Shown in pieces: positions 6,370 to 14,229 of a stretch of DNA of 14,651 bases. Each line of letters opens with the position of its first letter. Position 1 is the first letter of the stretch. The notes under the pieces were generated by a model, which was not told where the DNA came from, made no database searches, and saw nothing but the letters and a program-made list of their open reading frames with translations. Source of the stretch: Actinomycetota bacterium (GTDB lineage: Bacteria; Actinomycetota; Acidimicrobiia; Acidimicrobiales; GCA-2861595); NCBI GenBank assembly GCA_016781225.1, contig JADDQT010000017.1, positions 1 through 14,651 of the forward strand, read 5' to 3'. The position numbers and the translations under genes are program-made.

Positions 6370-7779
6370 TCAGAACTGGAAGTAGATGAACGGGACGGGC
6401 TGTTCACCGCTGAACAGCACGACGGCTGTCGTGAGGCCGCCGTAGAGGGCGCCCCGAGCAGGCGCCGGCCATCGCAGGGGAGCGGTGTCGTCGTTACGGT
6501 TCCGCTGGACGACGTCCAGGACAAGCACCGCCAAGCCGGCCAGCAGGACGAGCAGGAGGGCGCTGCCGTCGATGCCGCCCGAGCGGAGGCTGACGATTCC
6601 GGCGAGGTATGACAGGGCTTGGTCCAACGTCTCGGCCCGGAAGAAGACCCACGCCAGGCAGACGAGGTTGAAGGTGGCGAAGATACGAACGGCATCGCCC
6701 CGCGTTACCGGCCCCGGGCACCTGGGCGAGTGGACGCCCCGAGCACGCTCAGCAGCCAGGAGGAAGCCGTGCAGGGCGCCCCAGATGACGAAGGTCCATG
6801 CTGCTCCGTGCCAGAGTCCTCCGATGAGCATGGTGATCATGAGGTTCCGGTAGACGCGAGGCCTGCTTCCGCGGTTGCCGCCCAGCGGGACATACAGGTA
6901 ATCCCGCAGCCACGAGGAGAGAGAGATGTGCCACGTTCGCCAGAACTCGGTGATTTTGCGGGAGAGGTACGGCTGGGTGAAGTTCACGGGCAGCTCGATC
7001 CCGAGCAGGCGCGCCGAACCGCGGGCGATGTCGCTGTAACCGGAGAAGTCACCGTAGATCTGAAGGGCGAAGGCGTAGGCCCCCACCACCAGGTCGACGG
7101 AACCGCGCGCGTCGGCGCCGGAGAAGATCTGGTTGACGTAGGGCGCCAAGGCGTCGGCGATGGCAACCTTCTTGAACAAACCGAGCAGGATGAGGAAGAG
7201 GCCGCTTCGCACCTGGCCCGCCGCCGGAGGGGTCCGGGGGTGCTCGAACTGGGGAAGTTGGAGGTGGGCACGGCCGATGGGGCCGGCCACCAGCTGGGGG
7301 AAGAAGGCCACGAAAACGGCGAAGCTGAGCAGGTCGCGAGCCGGTTCGATCTCTCGTCTATAGACGTCGAAGGTGTAGGAGATCCCGTGGAAGGTGTAGA
7401 AGGAGATGCCCACCGGGAGCAGGATCTCGAGTGTCGGGGGGTCGGGGTTGAAACCGAACGCACCCAGCAGCTCGGCGGCGGAGTCGACGAAGAAGTCGAA
7501 GTACTTGAAGAAGCCGAGCACGCCGAGGTTGACGGCCAGGCTGATGGCGAACACCAGCTTGCGGCGCCGCTCGTCCCCAGTGACGGCCAACAGCCTTCCC
7601 ACCGCGTAGTCGACCATTGTGGACAGCACCATGAGGCCGCAGAAGCGATAGTCCCAGGCGCTGTAGAAGAGGTAGGAGGCGACCAGCAGCAGTGCGTTCT
7701 GGCCCCGATGCCGTAGGGACCAGTACGCCGCAAGCACGACCGGGACGAAGATCGCGTACTGGAGAGAGTTGAAGACCAT
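6370..7779 (-). CDS. MBOAT-family membrane O-acyltransferase (AlgI/DltB-like)
   Basis: 469-residue multipass membrane protein of the AlgI/DltB/PatA type, which moves acyl groups across the membrane for O-acetylation or acylation of polysaccharide, teichoic acid or similar polymers. Signatures are FNSLQYAIFVPVV at the start, LLVASYLFYSAWD, the long motif ending in PVGISFYTFHGISY (122-135), FPQLVAGPI, GDFSGYSDIARG, FWRTWHISLSSWLRDYLY (279-296, with His284) and LIGGLWHGAAWTF with the probable catalytic His324. About ten or more hydrophobic helices are visible. ATG 7779 is supported by AAGGAGG at 7785-7791, the strongest ribosome-binding site in the window. It lies between the phosphodiesterase (48 nt upstream) and the SGNH gene (33 nt downstream). 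The substrate cannot be told from sequence. Confidence 0.93.
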   Translation of the reverse strand: MVFNSLQYAIFVPVVLAAYWSLRHRGQNALLLVASYLFYSAWDYRFCGLMVLSTMVDYAVGRLLAVTGDERRRKLVFAISLAVNLGVLGFFKYFDFFVDSAAELLGAFGFNPDPPTLEILLPVGISFYTFHGISYTFDVYRREIEPARDLLSFAVFVAFFPQLVAGPIGRAHLQLPQFEHPRTPPAAGQVRSGLFLILLGLFKKVAIADALAPYVNQIFSGADARGSVDLVVGAYAFALQIYGDFSGYSDIARGSARLLGIELPVNFTQPYLSRKITEFWRTWHISLSSWLRDYLYVPLGGNRGSRPRVYRNLMITMLIGGLWHGAAWTFVIWGALHGFLLAAERARGVHSPRCPGPVTRGDAVRIFATFNLVCLAWVFFRAETLDQALSYLAGIVSLRSGGIDGSALLLVLLAGLAVLVLDVVQRNRNDDTAPLRWPAPARGALYGGLTTAVVLFSGEQPVPFIYFQF

Positions 7780-7784
7780 CGTCC

Positions 7785-7791
7785 CCTCCTT
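7785..7791 (-). promoter_or_regulatory. Strong Shine-Dalgarno sequence of the MBOAT gene
   Basis: AAGGAGG is five bases before the ATG at 7779. It stands out because many starts here have weak or no ribosome-binding sites. The AT-rich TCTTTTAA just upstream is unusual locally, and TACCTT lies slightly further up, but I cannot call a promoter with confidence. Confidence 0.7.
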
Positions 7792-7827
7792 AAAAGACCA
7801 AGGTACGTGGAAGTCAGGTCGTCGCCT

Positions 7828-8685
7828 TCAGCTGGCCTCCGACAGCCCGGCGCCCCGGGACCGAAGGACCTCAGCAAGGACGCTCGGTCGGTCGGTCATG
7901 ACCCCGTCCACGTCCAGGTCGATGAGTCGTTCCATCTCCTCGGTCTCGTCGATGGTCCACACGTGCACGGCCAAAGCCGCGCCGTGGGCTGCTCCCACGA
8001 AGGCCGCGTCCACCACAGTGGTCCCCTCGTGGGCGGGCGGCACCTGTAGCGCATGGTGGCGCATCGGGGGCGCCTCGGCACCGTCGCGGACGGCGAAGTA
8101 GAAGCTGGCCAGGGCCCCCAGGCCGGCGGCCGTGCTGATTTCAGGAGCCAGGGCAGAGAAGGCATCGGTCGCGGTGTCGTGAAAGGAGGCGACGATGACG
8201 TCGTCTTCCCTCCCGTGGTCTCGGAACAGGTCGGCCACGAGGCGCTCGTAGGGCTGCACCGCCGGCGACGTCTGCTTGATGTCGACGTTCAGGTAGGTGG
8301 ACGGGAAGGCCTCCAACACCTCTCGCAGCGTGGGGATGCGCAGCTCCGGGTCGACCGGGGCCCGTCCCCGGAGCGGGTAGTCACTGGCGCCCCCCTGGTG
8401 GTCGACCACCGAGCCGGGGACCCACCAGTACGCGGCGTCGAGGGACTGCACCGCGTCGAGGGTCATCTCGGCGATGCAACCCGTCCCGTTGGTGGTTCGG
8501 TCCACGGTGGGATCGTGGCAGACCACCACCTCGCCGTCTGCGGTTGCGTGGAGGTCGAGCTCCAGGGCCGTTGCTCCGGCTTCGAGGGCCTGGCGCATGG
8601 CCAGGAGCGTGCTGGAGGGAGCCTCTCTTGCGCCGCCCTGGTGGGCGTAGTTGAGGATCCGACGGGAGAGCCAGGGATTGCTCAC
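7828..8685 (-). CDS. Glycerophosphodiester phosphodiesterase family protein
   Basis: 285-residue GDPD-family TIM barrel. These enzymes hydrolyse glycerophosphodiesters to glycerol-3-phosphate and an alcohol. Catalytic features are NYAHQGGAREAPSST (His15, Glu21), LELDLHATADG (Glu42, Asp44), VVVCHDPTVDRTTNG (His57), the strand NVDIKQ (Lys137) and the closing VWTIDETEEMERLIDLDVDGVMTD typical of the family. The usual HRG is HQG here. No signal peptide is visible, so a cytoplasmic enzyme is likely. GTG 8685 overlaps the TGA of the upstream kinase gene as GTGA, indicating translational coupling. It sits in a unit with the kinase upstream and the acyltransferase genes downstream. A role in lipid turnover is a reasonable inference; the exact substrate is unknown. 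Confidence 0.92.
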   Translation of the reverse strand: MSNPWLSRRILNYAHQGGAREAPSSTLLAMRQALEAGATALELDLHATADGEVVVCHDPTVDRTTNGTGCIAEMTLDAVQSLDAAYWWVPGSVVDHQGGASDYPLRGRAPVDPELRIPTLREVLEAFPSTYLNVDIKQTSPAVQPYERLVADLFRDHGREDDVIVASFHDTATDAFSALAPEISTAAGLGALASFYFAVRDGAEAPPMRHHALQVPPAHEGTTVVDAAFVGAAHGAALAVHVWTIDETEEMERLIDLDVDGVMTDRPSVLAEVLRSRGAGLSEAS

Positions 8686-9710
8686 GGGCGGCGGTCGTCC
8701 AGGGTCAGCTCGGCCGCGTCGGCCACCTTGGAGAGGGAGACCTGCGGACGCGCTCCCACATGGGAGATCACCTCCGCCGCGGCCACAGCCCCGAGTGACG
8801 CGCAGGTCTCGGCGTCGGCGCCGTGAGTGAGGCCGTAGAGAAAGCCGGCGGCATACAGGTCACCGGCGCCGGTGGTGTCCACCACCTCGTCCACCGGCAT
8901 GGCCGGCACCTCGATCGCCGCGTCATCCTCCAACACCAGCGAGCCCTCGGGGCCGCGGGTGACGGCCACCAGCCGGCATCGCCCGCTCAGTGCCTTGACC
9001 GCCTCGTCCAGTGACCCGGCGCCGGTGAGGGAGATGGCCTCGGCCTCGTTGGCGAAGAGGACGTCCACGTGGTGGTCCACCAGGTCGAGGAACTCGTTGC
9101 GGTGGCGCTCGACGCAGAAGGGGTCGGAGAGGCTGAAGGCCACCTGGCGACCGGCGCGGTGGGCGACGTCCATGGCCCGGCGGAGGGCGTCGATGGCCTC
9201 GGGCGGGTCCCAGAGATAGCCCTCGAGGTAGGTGACCCGGGCGCTGGCGATGACCTCGTCGTCGAGGTCGTCGGGGCGCAGGCCGGTGGCGGCGCCCAGG
9301 TAGGTGCTCATGGTCCGCTGGGCGTCGGGCGTCACCAGCACGAGACAACGAGCCGTTGTCGGCCCCTCCTCGGCCGGCGGCGTGGAGTACTCCACGCCCT
9401 CGGCCCGGATGTCGTGGGAGAACACGGCGCCCAGCTCATCGTCGCGGACCTTGCCCACGAAGGCAACGGCACCACCGAAGGACGCGATGCCGGCGGCGGT
9501 GTTGGCCGCCGAGCCACCTGAGACCTCGACGGCCGGACCCATGGCGGCGTAGAGCGTCTCCGCCTCGTCGGCGTCGACGAGGGCCATGGTCCCTTTGGAG
9601 AGCTGCAACCTCTCGAGCTCGGCGTCGTCGGCGTGGGTGAGCACATCGACGATGGCATGGCCAATGGCGACAACGTCGAGAGTGGGGGCGTCGAGGGCGG
9701 GTTGGGACAT
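8682..9710 (-). CDS. PfkB-family sugar/nucleoside kinase, adenosine-kinase-like
   Basis: 342-residue ribokinase-fold kinase. DVVAIGHAIVDVL (12-24) starts the fold, VSGGSAANTAAGIASFGG (63-80) is the PfkB signature 1 region, and VVDTTGAGDLYAAGFLYGL (277-295) is signature 2 with the catalytic base Asp284. TYLEGYLWDPP (160-170) and SLSDPFCVERHRNEFLDLV (193-211) strongly recall the bacterial proteins annotated as adenosine kinase, which phosphorylate adenosine to AMP, but PfkB substrates are hard to assign. ATG 9710 is preceded by TAGCGT eight bases upstream and no ribosome-binding site, which favours a leaderless start. The open frame runs much further upstream but that part is antisense to pepN. 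It is first in the unit leading to the phosphodiesterase and acyltransferase genes. Confidence 0.9.
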   Translation of the reverse strand: MSQPALDAPTLDVVAIGHAIVDVLTHADDAELERLQLSKGTMALVDADEAETLYAAMGPAVEVSGGSAANTAAGIASFGGAVAFVGKVRDDELGAVFSHDIRAEGVEYSTPPAEEGPTTARCLVLVTPDAQRTMSTYLGAATGLRPDDLDDEVIASARVTYLEGYLWDPPEAIDALRRAMDVAHRAGRQVAFSLSDPFCVERHRNEFLDLVDHHVDVLFANEAEAISLTGAGSLDEAVKALSGRCRLVAVTRGPEGSLVLEDDAAIEVPAMPVDEVVDTTGAGDLYAAGFLYGLTHGADAETCASLGAVAAAEVISHVGARPQVSLSKVADAAELTLDDRRP

Positions 9711-9718
9711 GGACTCGA

Positions 9719-9724
9719 ACGCTA
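9719..9724 (-). promoter_or_regulatory. Putative -10 element of the PfkB-like kinase gene (leaderless)
   Basis: TAGCGT on the minus strand, eight bases before ATG 9710. No Shine-Dalgarno sequence and no clear -35 are visible. Confidence 0.5.
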
Positions 9725-9743
9725 CCCCTCCGGCACCACCAGC

Positions 9744-9749
9744 TACCCT
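9744..9749 (+). promoter_or_regulatory. Putative -10 element of pepN (leaderless)
   Basis: TACCCT lies six bases before GTG 9756. With the divergent kinase -10 it forms a compact 45-bp promoter region between the two start codons. Confidence 0.45.
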
Positions 9750-9755
9750 CTGCGG

Positions 9756-12314
9756 GTGCCTGACGGGGATGCGCACCGGCTGCCCTACACGGTGGAGCCG
9801 ACGCGCTACGACCTCACGCTGTCCCCGGATCTCGACTCCGCAACCTTCGCCGGGGAGGAGCGCGTGCGGATCGTCGTGCACGAGCCCACGGCCGAGATGG
9901 TGCTCAACGCCGTCGACCTGGAGATCCACGAGGCTCGTCTGGTGGGCGACGAAGGCGCCGGCCAGTCCGGGCGGGTGAGCCTGGACGAGGATGAGGAGCG
10001 CGCCGTCATTGCCTTCGACGAACCCGTCGCGGCCGGGGACCACACTCTCGAGCTCATGTTCTCCGGCGTCCTCAACGACCAGTTGCAGGGCTTCTACCTG
10101 AGCCGGTTCACCGACGAGGACGGCGTCAGCCACACCATCGCCACCACCCAGTTCGAGGCAACCGATGCCCGCCGGGCCTTCCCGTGCTGGGACGAACCGG
10201 ACCGCAAGGCCAGCTTCGCCGTCACGTTGATCGTGGACGAGGAGCTCACCGCCATCTCCAACTCCGAGCCCGAGGAGGTGAGCGACGCCGGGGAGGGGAA
10301 GAAGCGGTACCGCTTCGCGGAGACCATGCGGATGTCCACCTATCTGGCGGCCTTCGTGGTCGGTCCCTTCGAGCTGACCGAGCCCGTCGAAGTGGACGGC
10401 GTGCCCCTCCGTGTGGCCTGCGTGCCGGGCAAGGGCCACCTGACGGGGTTCGCCCTGGACATCGGCGCCCACGCCCTACGCTTCTTCACGGAGTACTTCG
10501 GCATCCCCTACCCGGCCGGCAAGCTCGACCTCATCGCCCTTCCCGACTTCGCCATGGGAGCCATGGAGAACCTCGGTGCCGTCACCTTCAGGGAGAGCGT
10601 GCTGCTCGTCGATACGGAGCGAGCGACCAGGGTGGAGCTCGAGCGGGTGGCCGACGTGGTGGCGCACGAGATCGCTCACATGTGGTTCGGCGACCTGGTG
10701 ACCATGCGGTGGTGGAACGGGATCTGGCTGAACGAGGCCTTCGCCACCTTCATGGAGATGCTCTGCGTGGACGACTTCCGTCCCGACTGGCTGCGCTGGG
10801 TGACGTTCGGCCTCAGTCGTGGCAGCGCCATGGTCACCGACGGGCTGGCCACCACTCGGCCCGTGGAGTTCCCCGTTCTTCGGCCCGAGGACGCCGAGGC
10901 CATGTTCGACGTCCTCACCTACGAGAAGGGGGCCGGGGTGGTGAGGATGCTCGAGCGCTACGTTGGTGCCGATTCCTTCCGCCGCGGCATCGCCGAGTAC
11001 ATCGCCAAGCACAGCTACGCCAACACCGAGACCACCGATCTCTGGGACTCCATAGAAGCGGCCACCGGCGAGCCGGCGCGTTCCACCATGGACACGTGGA
11101 TATACCAGGGCGGCTACCCCGTGATCTCGGTTGCCGCCGACGACGACGCGGGCACCATCAGCCTCACGCAGTCGCGCTTTCGTTACCTGCCCGGCGGGAA
11201 GGACGCCGAGGCCAGGTGGAAGGCCCCGGTCCTGCTTCGTGCCTCGGTCGGCGGCGAGGTGGTCCGTCATCGACTGGTCATGAGCGACGAGGTGACCACG
11301 GTGGAGCTCGGAGGCCCGCCCGAGTGGGTGGTGGTCAACGAGGGGGGTTGGGGCTTCTACCGAGTTCGCTACGACCAGGAGCTGCTAGACCGCATCACCG
11401 CGGAGACGGACCGCCTCGACGCCCTCGAGCGTTTCAACCTGGCCAACGACACCTGGGCTGCGGTGCTCGCCGGCCTCTCTCCAGTGGGGAACTTCCTCAA
11501 GCTGGCCCGCCTGTACGGCGACGAGACCCACCCGAGCCTGTGGACCGCCGTCCTCGCTCCCCTCGAGTATCTCGACCGCATGATGGAGCCCGAAACGCGT
11601 CCCGTCCTTCAGGGCTATGTCCGTGAGCTGGTGGGCCCTGCCTTCGAACGGCTGGGCTGGGCGCCGGTCGACGGCGAGGGCGAGACCACCAGGACCCTTC
11701 GGGCCACGCTGTTGCGGGCGCTCGGCGTGCTGGGTGCAGATGCGGACGTCCGTAAGAAGGCTTCGGAGGTCCAGTCCGGCTATCTCTCCGATCGAGACTC
11801 GGTGGACCCCGACGTGGCCGCTGCGGCAACCGCCATCGTGGCCGCGGCGGGGAGCAGGACCGACTACGAGAGGCATCTCGATCGCTTCTCCAATCCGGCC
11901 ACGCCGCAGGAGGAGATGCGCTTCCTGTTCTCACTGGCCGCCTTCGAGGACGAGGAGCTGGCCCGTCGGACCATGGACCTTGCCCGCACCGAGGTACGCA
12001 CCCAGAACGCCCCATTCGTGATCTCCCAGCTCCTGGCCAACCGCACCACCGGTCCCCTGGCATGGGAGATGGTGAAGGAGCACTGGGACGAGCTGGTCGA
12101 GCGCTTCCCCGACAACCTGCACGACCGCATGTTGGACGGTGTGACCACCTTGTCGGCCCCCGAGCTCGCCGACGACGTACACGCCTTCATGGCCGAGCAC
12201 CCCCTGGCCACCAAGCAGAGGACGATGGACCAGATCCTCGAGCGACTTCAGATCGCCGTCGCCTTCCGCCGACGCGAGGCGGCGGGCCTGGCCGCGGCCT
12301 TCGAGGCTGTCTGA
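9756..12314 (+). CDS. pepN: Aminopeptidase N (M1 metallopeptidase)
   Basis: 852-residue zinc aminopeptidase that removes N-terminal residues from peptides, presumably in the cytoplasm since no signal peptide is visible. Numbering from GTG 9756, the N-terminal beta domain begins LPYTVEPTRYDLTL. The substrate-binding GAMEN motif is at 268-272. The zinc site HEIAHMWFGDLV gives His304, Glu305 and His308, with Glu327 in WLNEAFATF. The transition-state Tyr389 is in FDVLTYEKGAG. The C-terminal half is the helical ERAP1-C-like domain, ending near FRRREAAGLAAAFEAV. The length fits actinobacterial PepN. The open frame reaches 9633, but that part overlaps the divergent kinase gene. GTG 9756 is preceded by TACCCT six bases upstream and gives VPDGDAHRLPY as a sensible N terminus. 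Confidence 0.95.
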   Translation: MPDGDAHRLPYTVEPTRYDLTLSPDLDSATFAGEERVRIVVHEPTAEMVLNAVDLEIHEARLVGDEGAGQSGRVSLDEDEERAVIAFDEPVAAGDHTLELMFSGVLNDQLQGFYLSRFTDEDGVSHTIATTQFEATDARRAFPCWDEPDRKASFAVTLIVDEELTAISNSEPEEVSDAGEGKKRYRFAETMRMSTYLAAFVVGPFELTEPVEVDGVPLRVACVPGKGHLTGFALDIGAHALRFFTEYFGIPYPAGKLDLIALPDFAMGAMENLGAVTFRESVLLVDTERATRVELERVADVVAHEIAHMWFGDLVTMRWWNGIWLNEAFATFMEMLCVDDFRPDWLRWVTFGLSRGSAMVTDGLATTRPVEFPVLRPEDAEAMFDVLTYEKGAGVVRMLERYVGADSFRRGIAEYIAKHSYANTETTDLWDSIEAATGEPARSTMDTWIYQGGYPVISVAADDDAGTISLTQSRFRYLPGGKDAEARWKAPVLLRASVGGEVVRHRLVMSDEVTTVELGGPPEWVVVNEGGWGFYRVRYDQELLDRITAETDRLDALERFNLANDTWAAVLAGLSPVGNFLKLARLYGDETHPSLWTAVLAPLEYLDRMMEPETRPVLQGYVRELVGPAFERLGWAPVDGEGETTRTLRATLLRALGVLGADADVRKKASEVQSGYLSDRDSVDPDVAAAATAIVAAAGSRTDYERHLDRFSNPATPQEEMRFLFSLAAFEDEELARRTMDLARTEVRTQNAPFVISQLLANRTTGPLAWEMVKEHWDELVERFPDNLHDRMLDGVTTLSAPELADDVHAFMAEHPLATKQRTMDQILERLQIAVAFRRREAAGLAAAFEAV

Positions 12315-12344
12315 GCACGACGTTCGGCGCCTTTGGAACGTCAG

Positions 12345-13493
12345 GTGACAACTCCGACGGGGCGCCCGAGGGCCAGCGTGTTCGCCGTCGAGGACACCGC
12401 CGCCCAGATCTGCTGGCACGGGCTCCCGGAGGGCTCGGTCTTGGAGGCCGGTGACGCCCGAGCCGAGGTCGGCCCCTTCCACGACGGGGACGAGCACAGC
12501 ATGGGTGCGATGAACCTCGATGCCTTGCCACCCGACACCTCGCTCGATCTCACGCTCAGCTCTCCCGGGTCGGGCCGCCGTCGAGTGGCGCGCTTTCGGA
12601 CGCTGGCTCCGCCTCCCGGCCGGCTGCTCTGTCGGTTTGCCACGGTGAACGACCTGCACGTCGGTGAGCGGGCCTTCGGGCTGCTGCGCACCTTGTCGCT
12701 CCCGGCAGAGAGTCTGGCCCAGGCCCACTCGGCGCTCTGTGCCCGCGCCGCCCTGACGGAGGCGCTGGCGTGGGGAGCCGAAGCTGTCGTGGCCAAGGGT
12801 GACCTCACCTACCACGGAACTCCCGAGGAGTGGGAGGAGGTCGGACGGCTGCTCGGCGGTCTCACCGTTCCCGTGGCAGCCTTGTTCGGAAACCACGACG
12901 TCGGCCGCAAGGCGGTCCACGCTCGGACAGCCTTGGCCGCGGAGGGCATCCACACCCCGAACGAGCCCTTCGCTCGGGACCTTCCCGGCATCCGCCTCGT
13001 GATGGCCCACAGCGAGGTCCCACGCCACAGCGGCGGACGTGTGGTCGGAGCTCAGCGCCACCGCATAGCCGAGCTCCTGCGAGAAGGCGAGCGGCCCGCG
13101 TTCTTGGCAATGCACCACTACCTCCAGCGCCACCAACTGCCCACGTCGTACCCCCCAGGTATCGCAGGCAAGGAGGCCCGTGCGCTGCTGGACACCGTCG
13201 TCGCCGCCAACCCGGCCACGTTCGTATCCTCAGGGCACTCTCATCGCCACCGCCGGCGCCACTATGGACCCGTCGTGCTCACCGAGATCGGTGCCACGAT
13301 GCACTACCCCGGCACCTGGGCCGGTTACGCCGTCCACGAGGGAGGCATCCGCCAGGTGGTGCGCCGGGTGGCGGCACCCAAAGCCATCCAGTGGACGCAG
13401 CGGATTCGCCGGGTGCTGCTCGGCGTCTGGGGACTTTGGACGCCGGGGCTGCTTGCAGACCGCTGCTTCAGCCACAACTGGCCGCACCGGTAG
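12345..13493 (+). CDS. Calcineurin-like metallophosphoesterase
   Basis: 382-residue protein with the five-block metallophosphoesterase fold after an N-terminal beta-rich region. Metal ligands, counted from GTG 12345, are ATVNDLHVGE (Asp103, His105), VVAKGDLTYHG (Asp153), LFGNHDVG (Asn183, His184), LAMHHYL (His257 or 258) and VSSGHSHRHRR (His298, His300). Residues 1-90 look like a fibronectin-III-type or purple-acid-phosphatase-type N-terminal domain. The family hydrolyses phosphoesters, including cyclic nucleotides and nucleotides in many bacterial members; the substrate here is unknown. GTG 12345 has GGAA about seven nt upstream; TTG 12333 is the alternative. No signal peptide is visible. 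It follows pepN by 30 nt and may be cotranscribed. Its last 169 bp are antisense to the Clp-N-like frame. Confidence 0.88.
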   Translation: MTTPTGRPRASVFAVEDTAAQICWHGLPEGSVLEAGDARAEVGPFHDGDEHSMGAMNLDALPPDTSLDLTLSSPGSGRRRVARFRTLAPPPGRLLCRFATVNDLHVGERAFGLLRTLSLPAESLAQAHSALCARAALTEALAWGAEAVVAKGDLTYHGTPEEWEEVGRLLGGLTVPVAALFGNHDVGRKAVHARTALAAEGIHTPNEPFARDLPGIRLVMAHSEVPRHSGGRVVGAQRHRIAELLREGERPAFLAMHHYLQRHQLPTSYPPGIAGKEARALLDTVVAANPATFVSSGHSHRHRRRHYGPVVLTEIGATMHYPGTWAGYAVHEGGIRQVVRRVAAPKAIQWTQRIRRVLLGVWGLWTPGLLADRCFSHNWPHR

Positions 13494-13990
13494 CGACCAT
13501 CTGCTGCCGCCCGCCGAGTCCTCTGTCGACGATGCGAGTGACTGTGATCATGACGCAGGGCGAGGGACTGTCGGAGCGCCAGCTCGAGAACCTTCTTGCC
13601 CCGGGGCGTGAAAGGAGGTTGGCCCGCTCGGGCCAAGCACCTCCGGCGGCGGCGCCGACGCGCCCCACTGGCCGCCACTTCCAGCGCCCCGGGCCCGAAC
13701 GACTCGTCGACGGCGGCTCGGACCACGTCGAGGTCGATGCCGATGGAGCGAAGAGCGGCGGCGTCGTCGTGCCCCGGCCGGCCTCGGCCGACGATGCGCT
13801 CGACGGCCGCTCGTACGACGTCGGCTTCGACACCCGCGCCGCCCAACACCCTTGCGGCCACTCCATCGGACTCGTCGAGCAAGGCCAGAAGGAGGTGCTC
13901 CGTGCCGATGTGGCCGTGTCCAAGCGACACCGCTTCGGCCTGGGCCATCAACACGACCTGTCGGGCCCCCGCTGTGAAACGTTCGAACAC
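13325..13990 (-). CDS. Clp-N domain protein with truncated second repeat
   Basis: Residues 1-66 are a clear Clp N-terminal repeat: VFERFTAGARQVVLMAQAEA, then HIGTEHLLLALLDE. Clp-N domains bind adaptors or substrates for Clp unfoldases; stand-alone versions without ATPase domains are common in actinobacteria and their role is poorly known. After an Arg-rich linker (111-117) a second repeat begins as PFTPRGKKVLELALRQSLALRHDH, but the expected IGTEH-LL half is missing. The frame runs on to 13325 as arginine-rich sequence antisense to the phosphoesterase gene, from about residue 166. The tail is probably junk from a lost stop or a deletion. GTG 13990 gives the usual (M)FERFT start; GTG 13996 overlaps the upstream TGA as GTGA. 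It is second in the HTH/Clp-N unit. Confidence 0.72.
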   Translation of the reverse strand: MFERFTAGARQVVLMAQAEAVSLGHGHIGTEHLLLALLDESDGVAARVLGGAGVEADVVRAAVERIVGRGRPGHDDAAALRSIGIDLDVVRAAVDESFGPGALEVAASGARRRRRRRCLARAGQPPFTPRGKKVLELALRQSLALRHDHSHSHRRQRTRRAAADGRYRCGQLWLKQRSASSPGVQSPQTPSSTRRIRCVHWMALGAATRRTTWRMPPSWTA

Positions 13991-13992
13991 GC

Positions 13993-14223
13993 TCACACCC
14001 CCCTCTTCAGGCGACGCCTGGCCGAGTGCTTCTTGTGTACCGCCTGACGGCTCACCCCCAAGGCCGTGGCTATGTCCTGCCACGACCAACCTTGATCTCT
14101 GGCGTTGGCCACCTGCAGTGTCTCCAGCGTCTCCAACAGGGCACGTAGGGCGGCGACTGCCTGCAACCCCACCACCGGATCCCTGCTGTCCGCCGCAGCG
14201 GCCAGCTTGGTTGCCTCACTCAC
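13993..14223 (-). CDS. Small helix-turn-helix protein upstream of the Clp-N gene
   Basis: 76-residue protein whose C-terminal half has a sigma-70-region-4-like or Xre-like helix-turn-helix: GWSWQDIATALGVSRQAVHKKHS (about 45-67), followed by a basic tail. The N-terminal half is an Ala/Leu-rich helix (LQAVAALRALLETLETLQ) that could mediate dimerisation. GTG 14223 lies six bases after TAAGCT, with TTGACA 17 bp further up, so the start is well supported and leaderless. The stop overlaps GTG 13996, an alternative start of the Clp-N gene. The best guess is a DNA-binding regulator, possibly of its own operon, because an inverted repeat covers its -35. Pairs of a small HTH protein and a Clp-N protein recur in actinobacteria as I recall them; their function is not established. 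Confidence 0.78.
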   Translation of the reverse strand: MSEATKLAAAADSRDPVVGLQAVAALRALLETLETLQVANARDQGWSWQDIATALGVSRQAVHKKHSARRRLKRGV

Positions 14224-14229
14224 GCCGTC

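Noticed and set aside
6619..7716. A 365-codon plus-strand frame opposite the MBOAT gene
   Set aside because: The Glu/Gly/Val-rich composition is typical of the antisense of a membrane protein gene; no start signal.
9711..10472. Upstream extension of the kinase frame into pepN
   Set aside because: The extension is antisense to pepN, lacks kinase motifs, and the ATG at 9710 has a promoter-like element and the expected N terminus.
11931..13136. A 401-codon minus-strand frame opposite pepN and the phosphoesterase
   Set aside because: Spans two well-supported genes on the other strand and their gap; no motif.
13545..13620. Recovery of the missing Clp-N half-repeat by a frameshift
   Set aside because: I read the other frames past the break and none encodes an IGTEH-LL-like segment, so it is absent, not shifted.
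13873..13880. Defence or phage system near the Clp-N gene
   Set aside because: No nuclease, toxin, integrase or other mobile or defence domain is present; neighbours are housekeeping genes.
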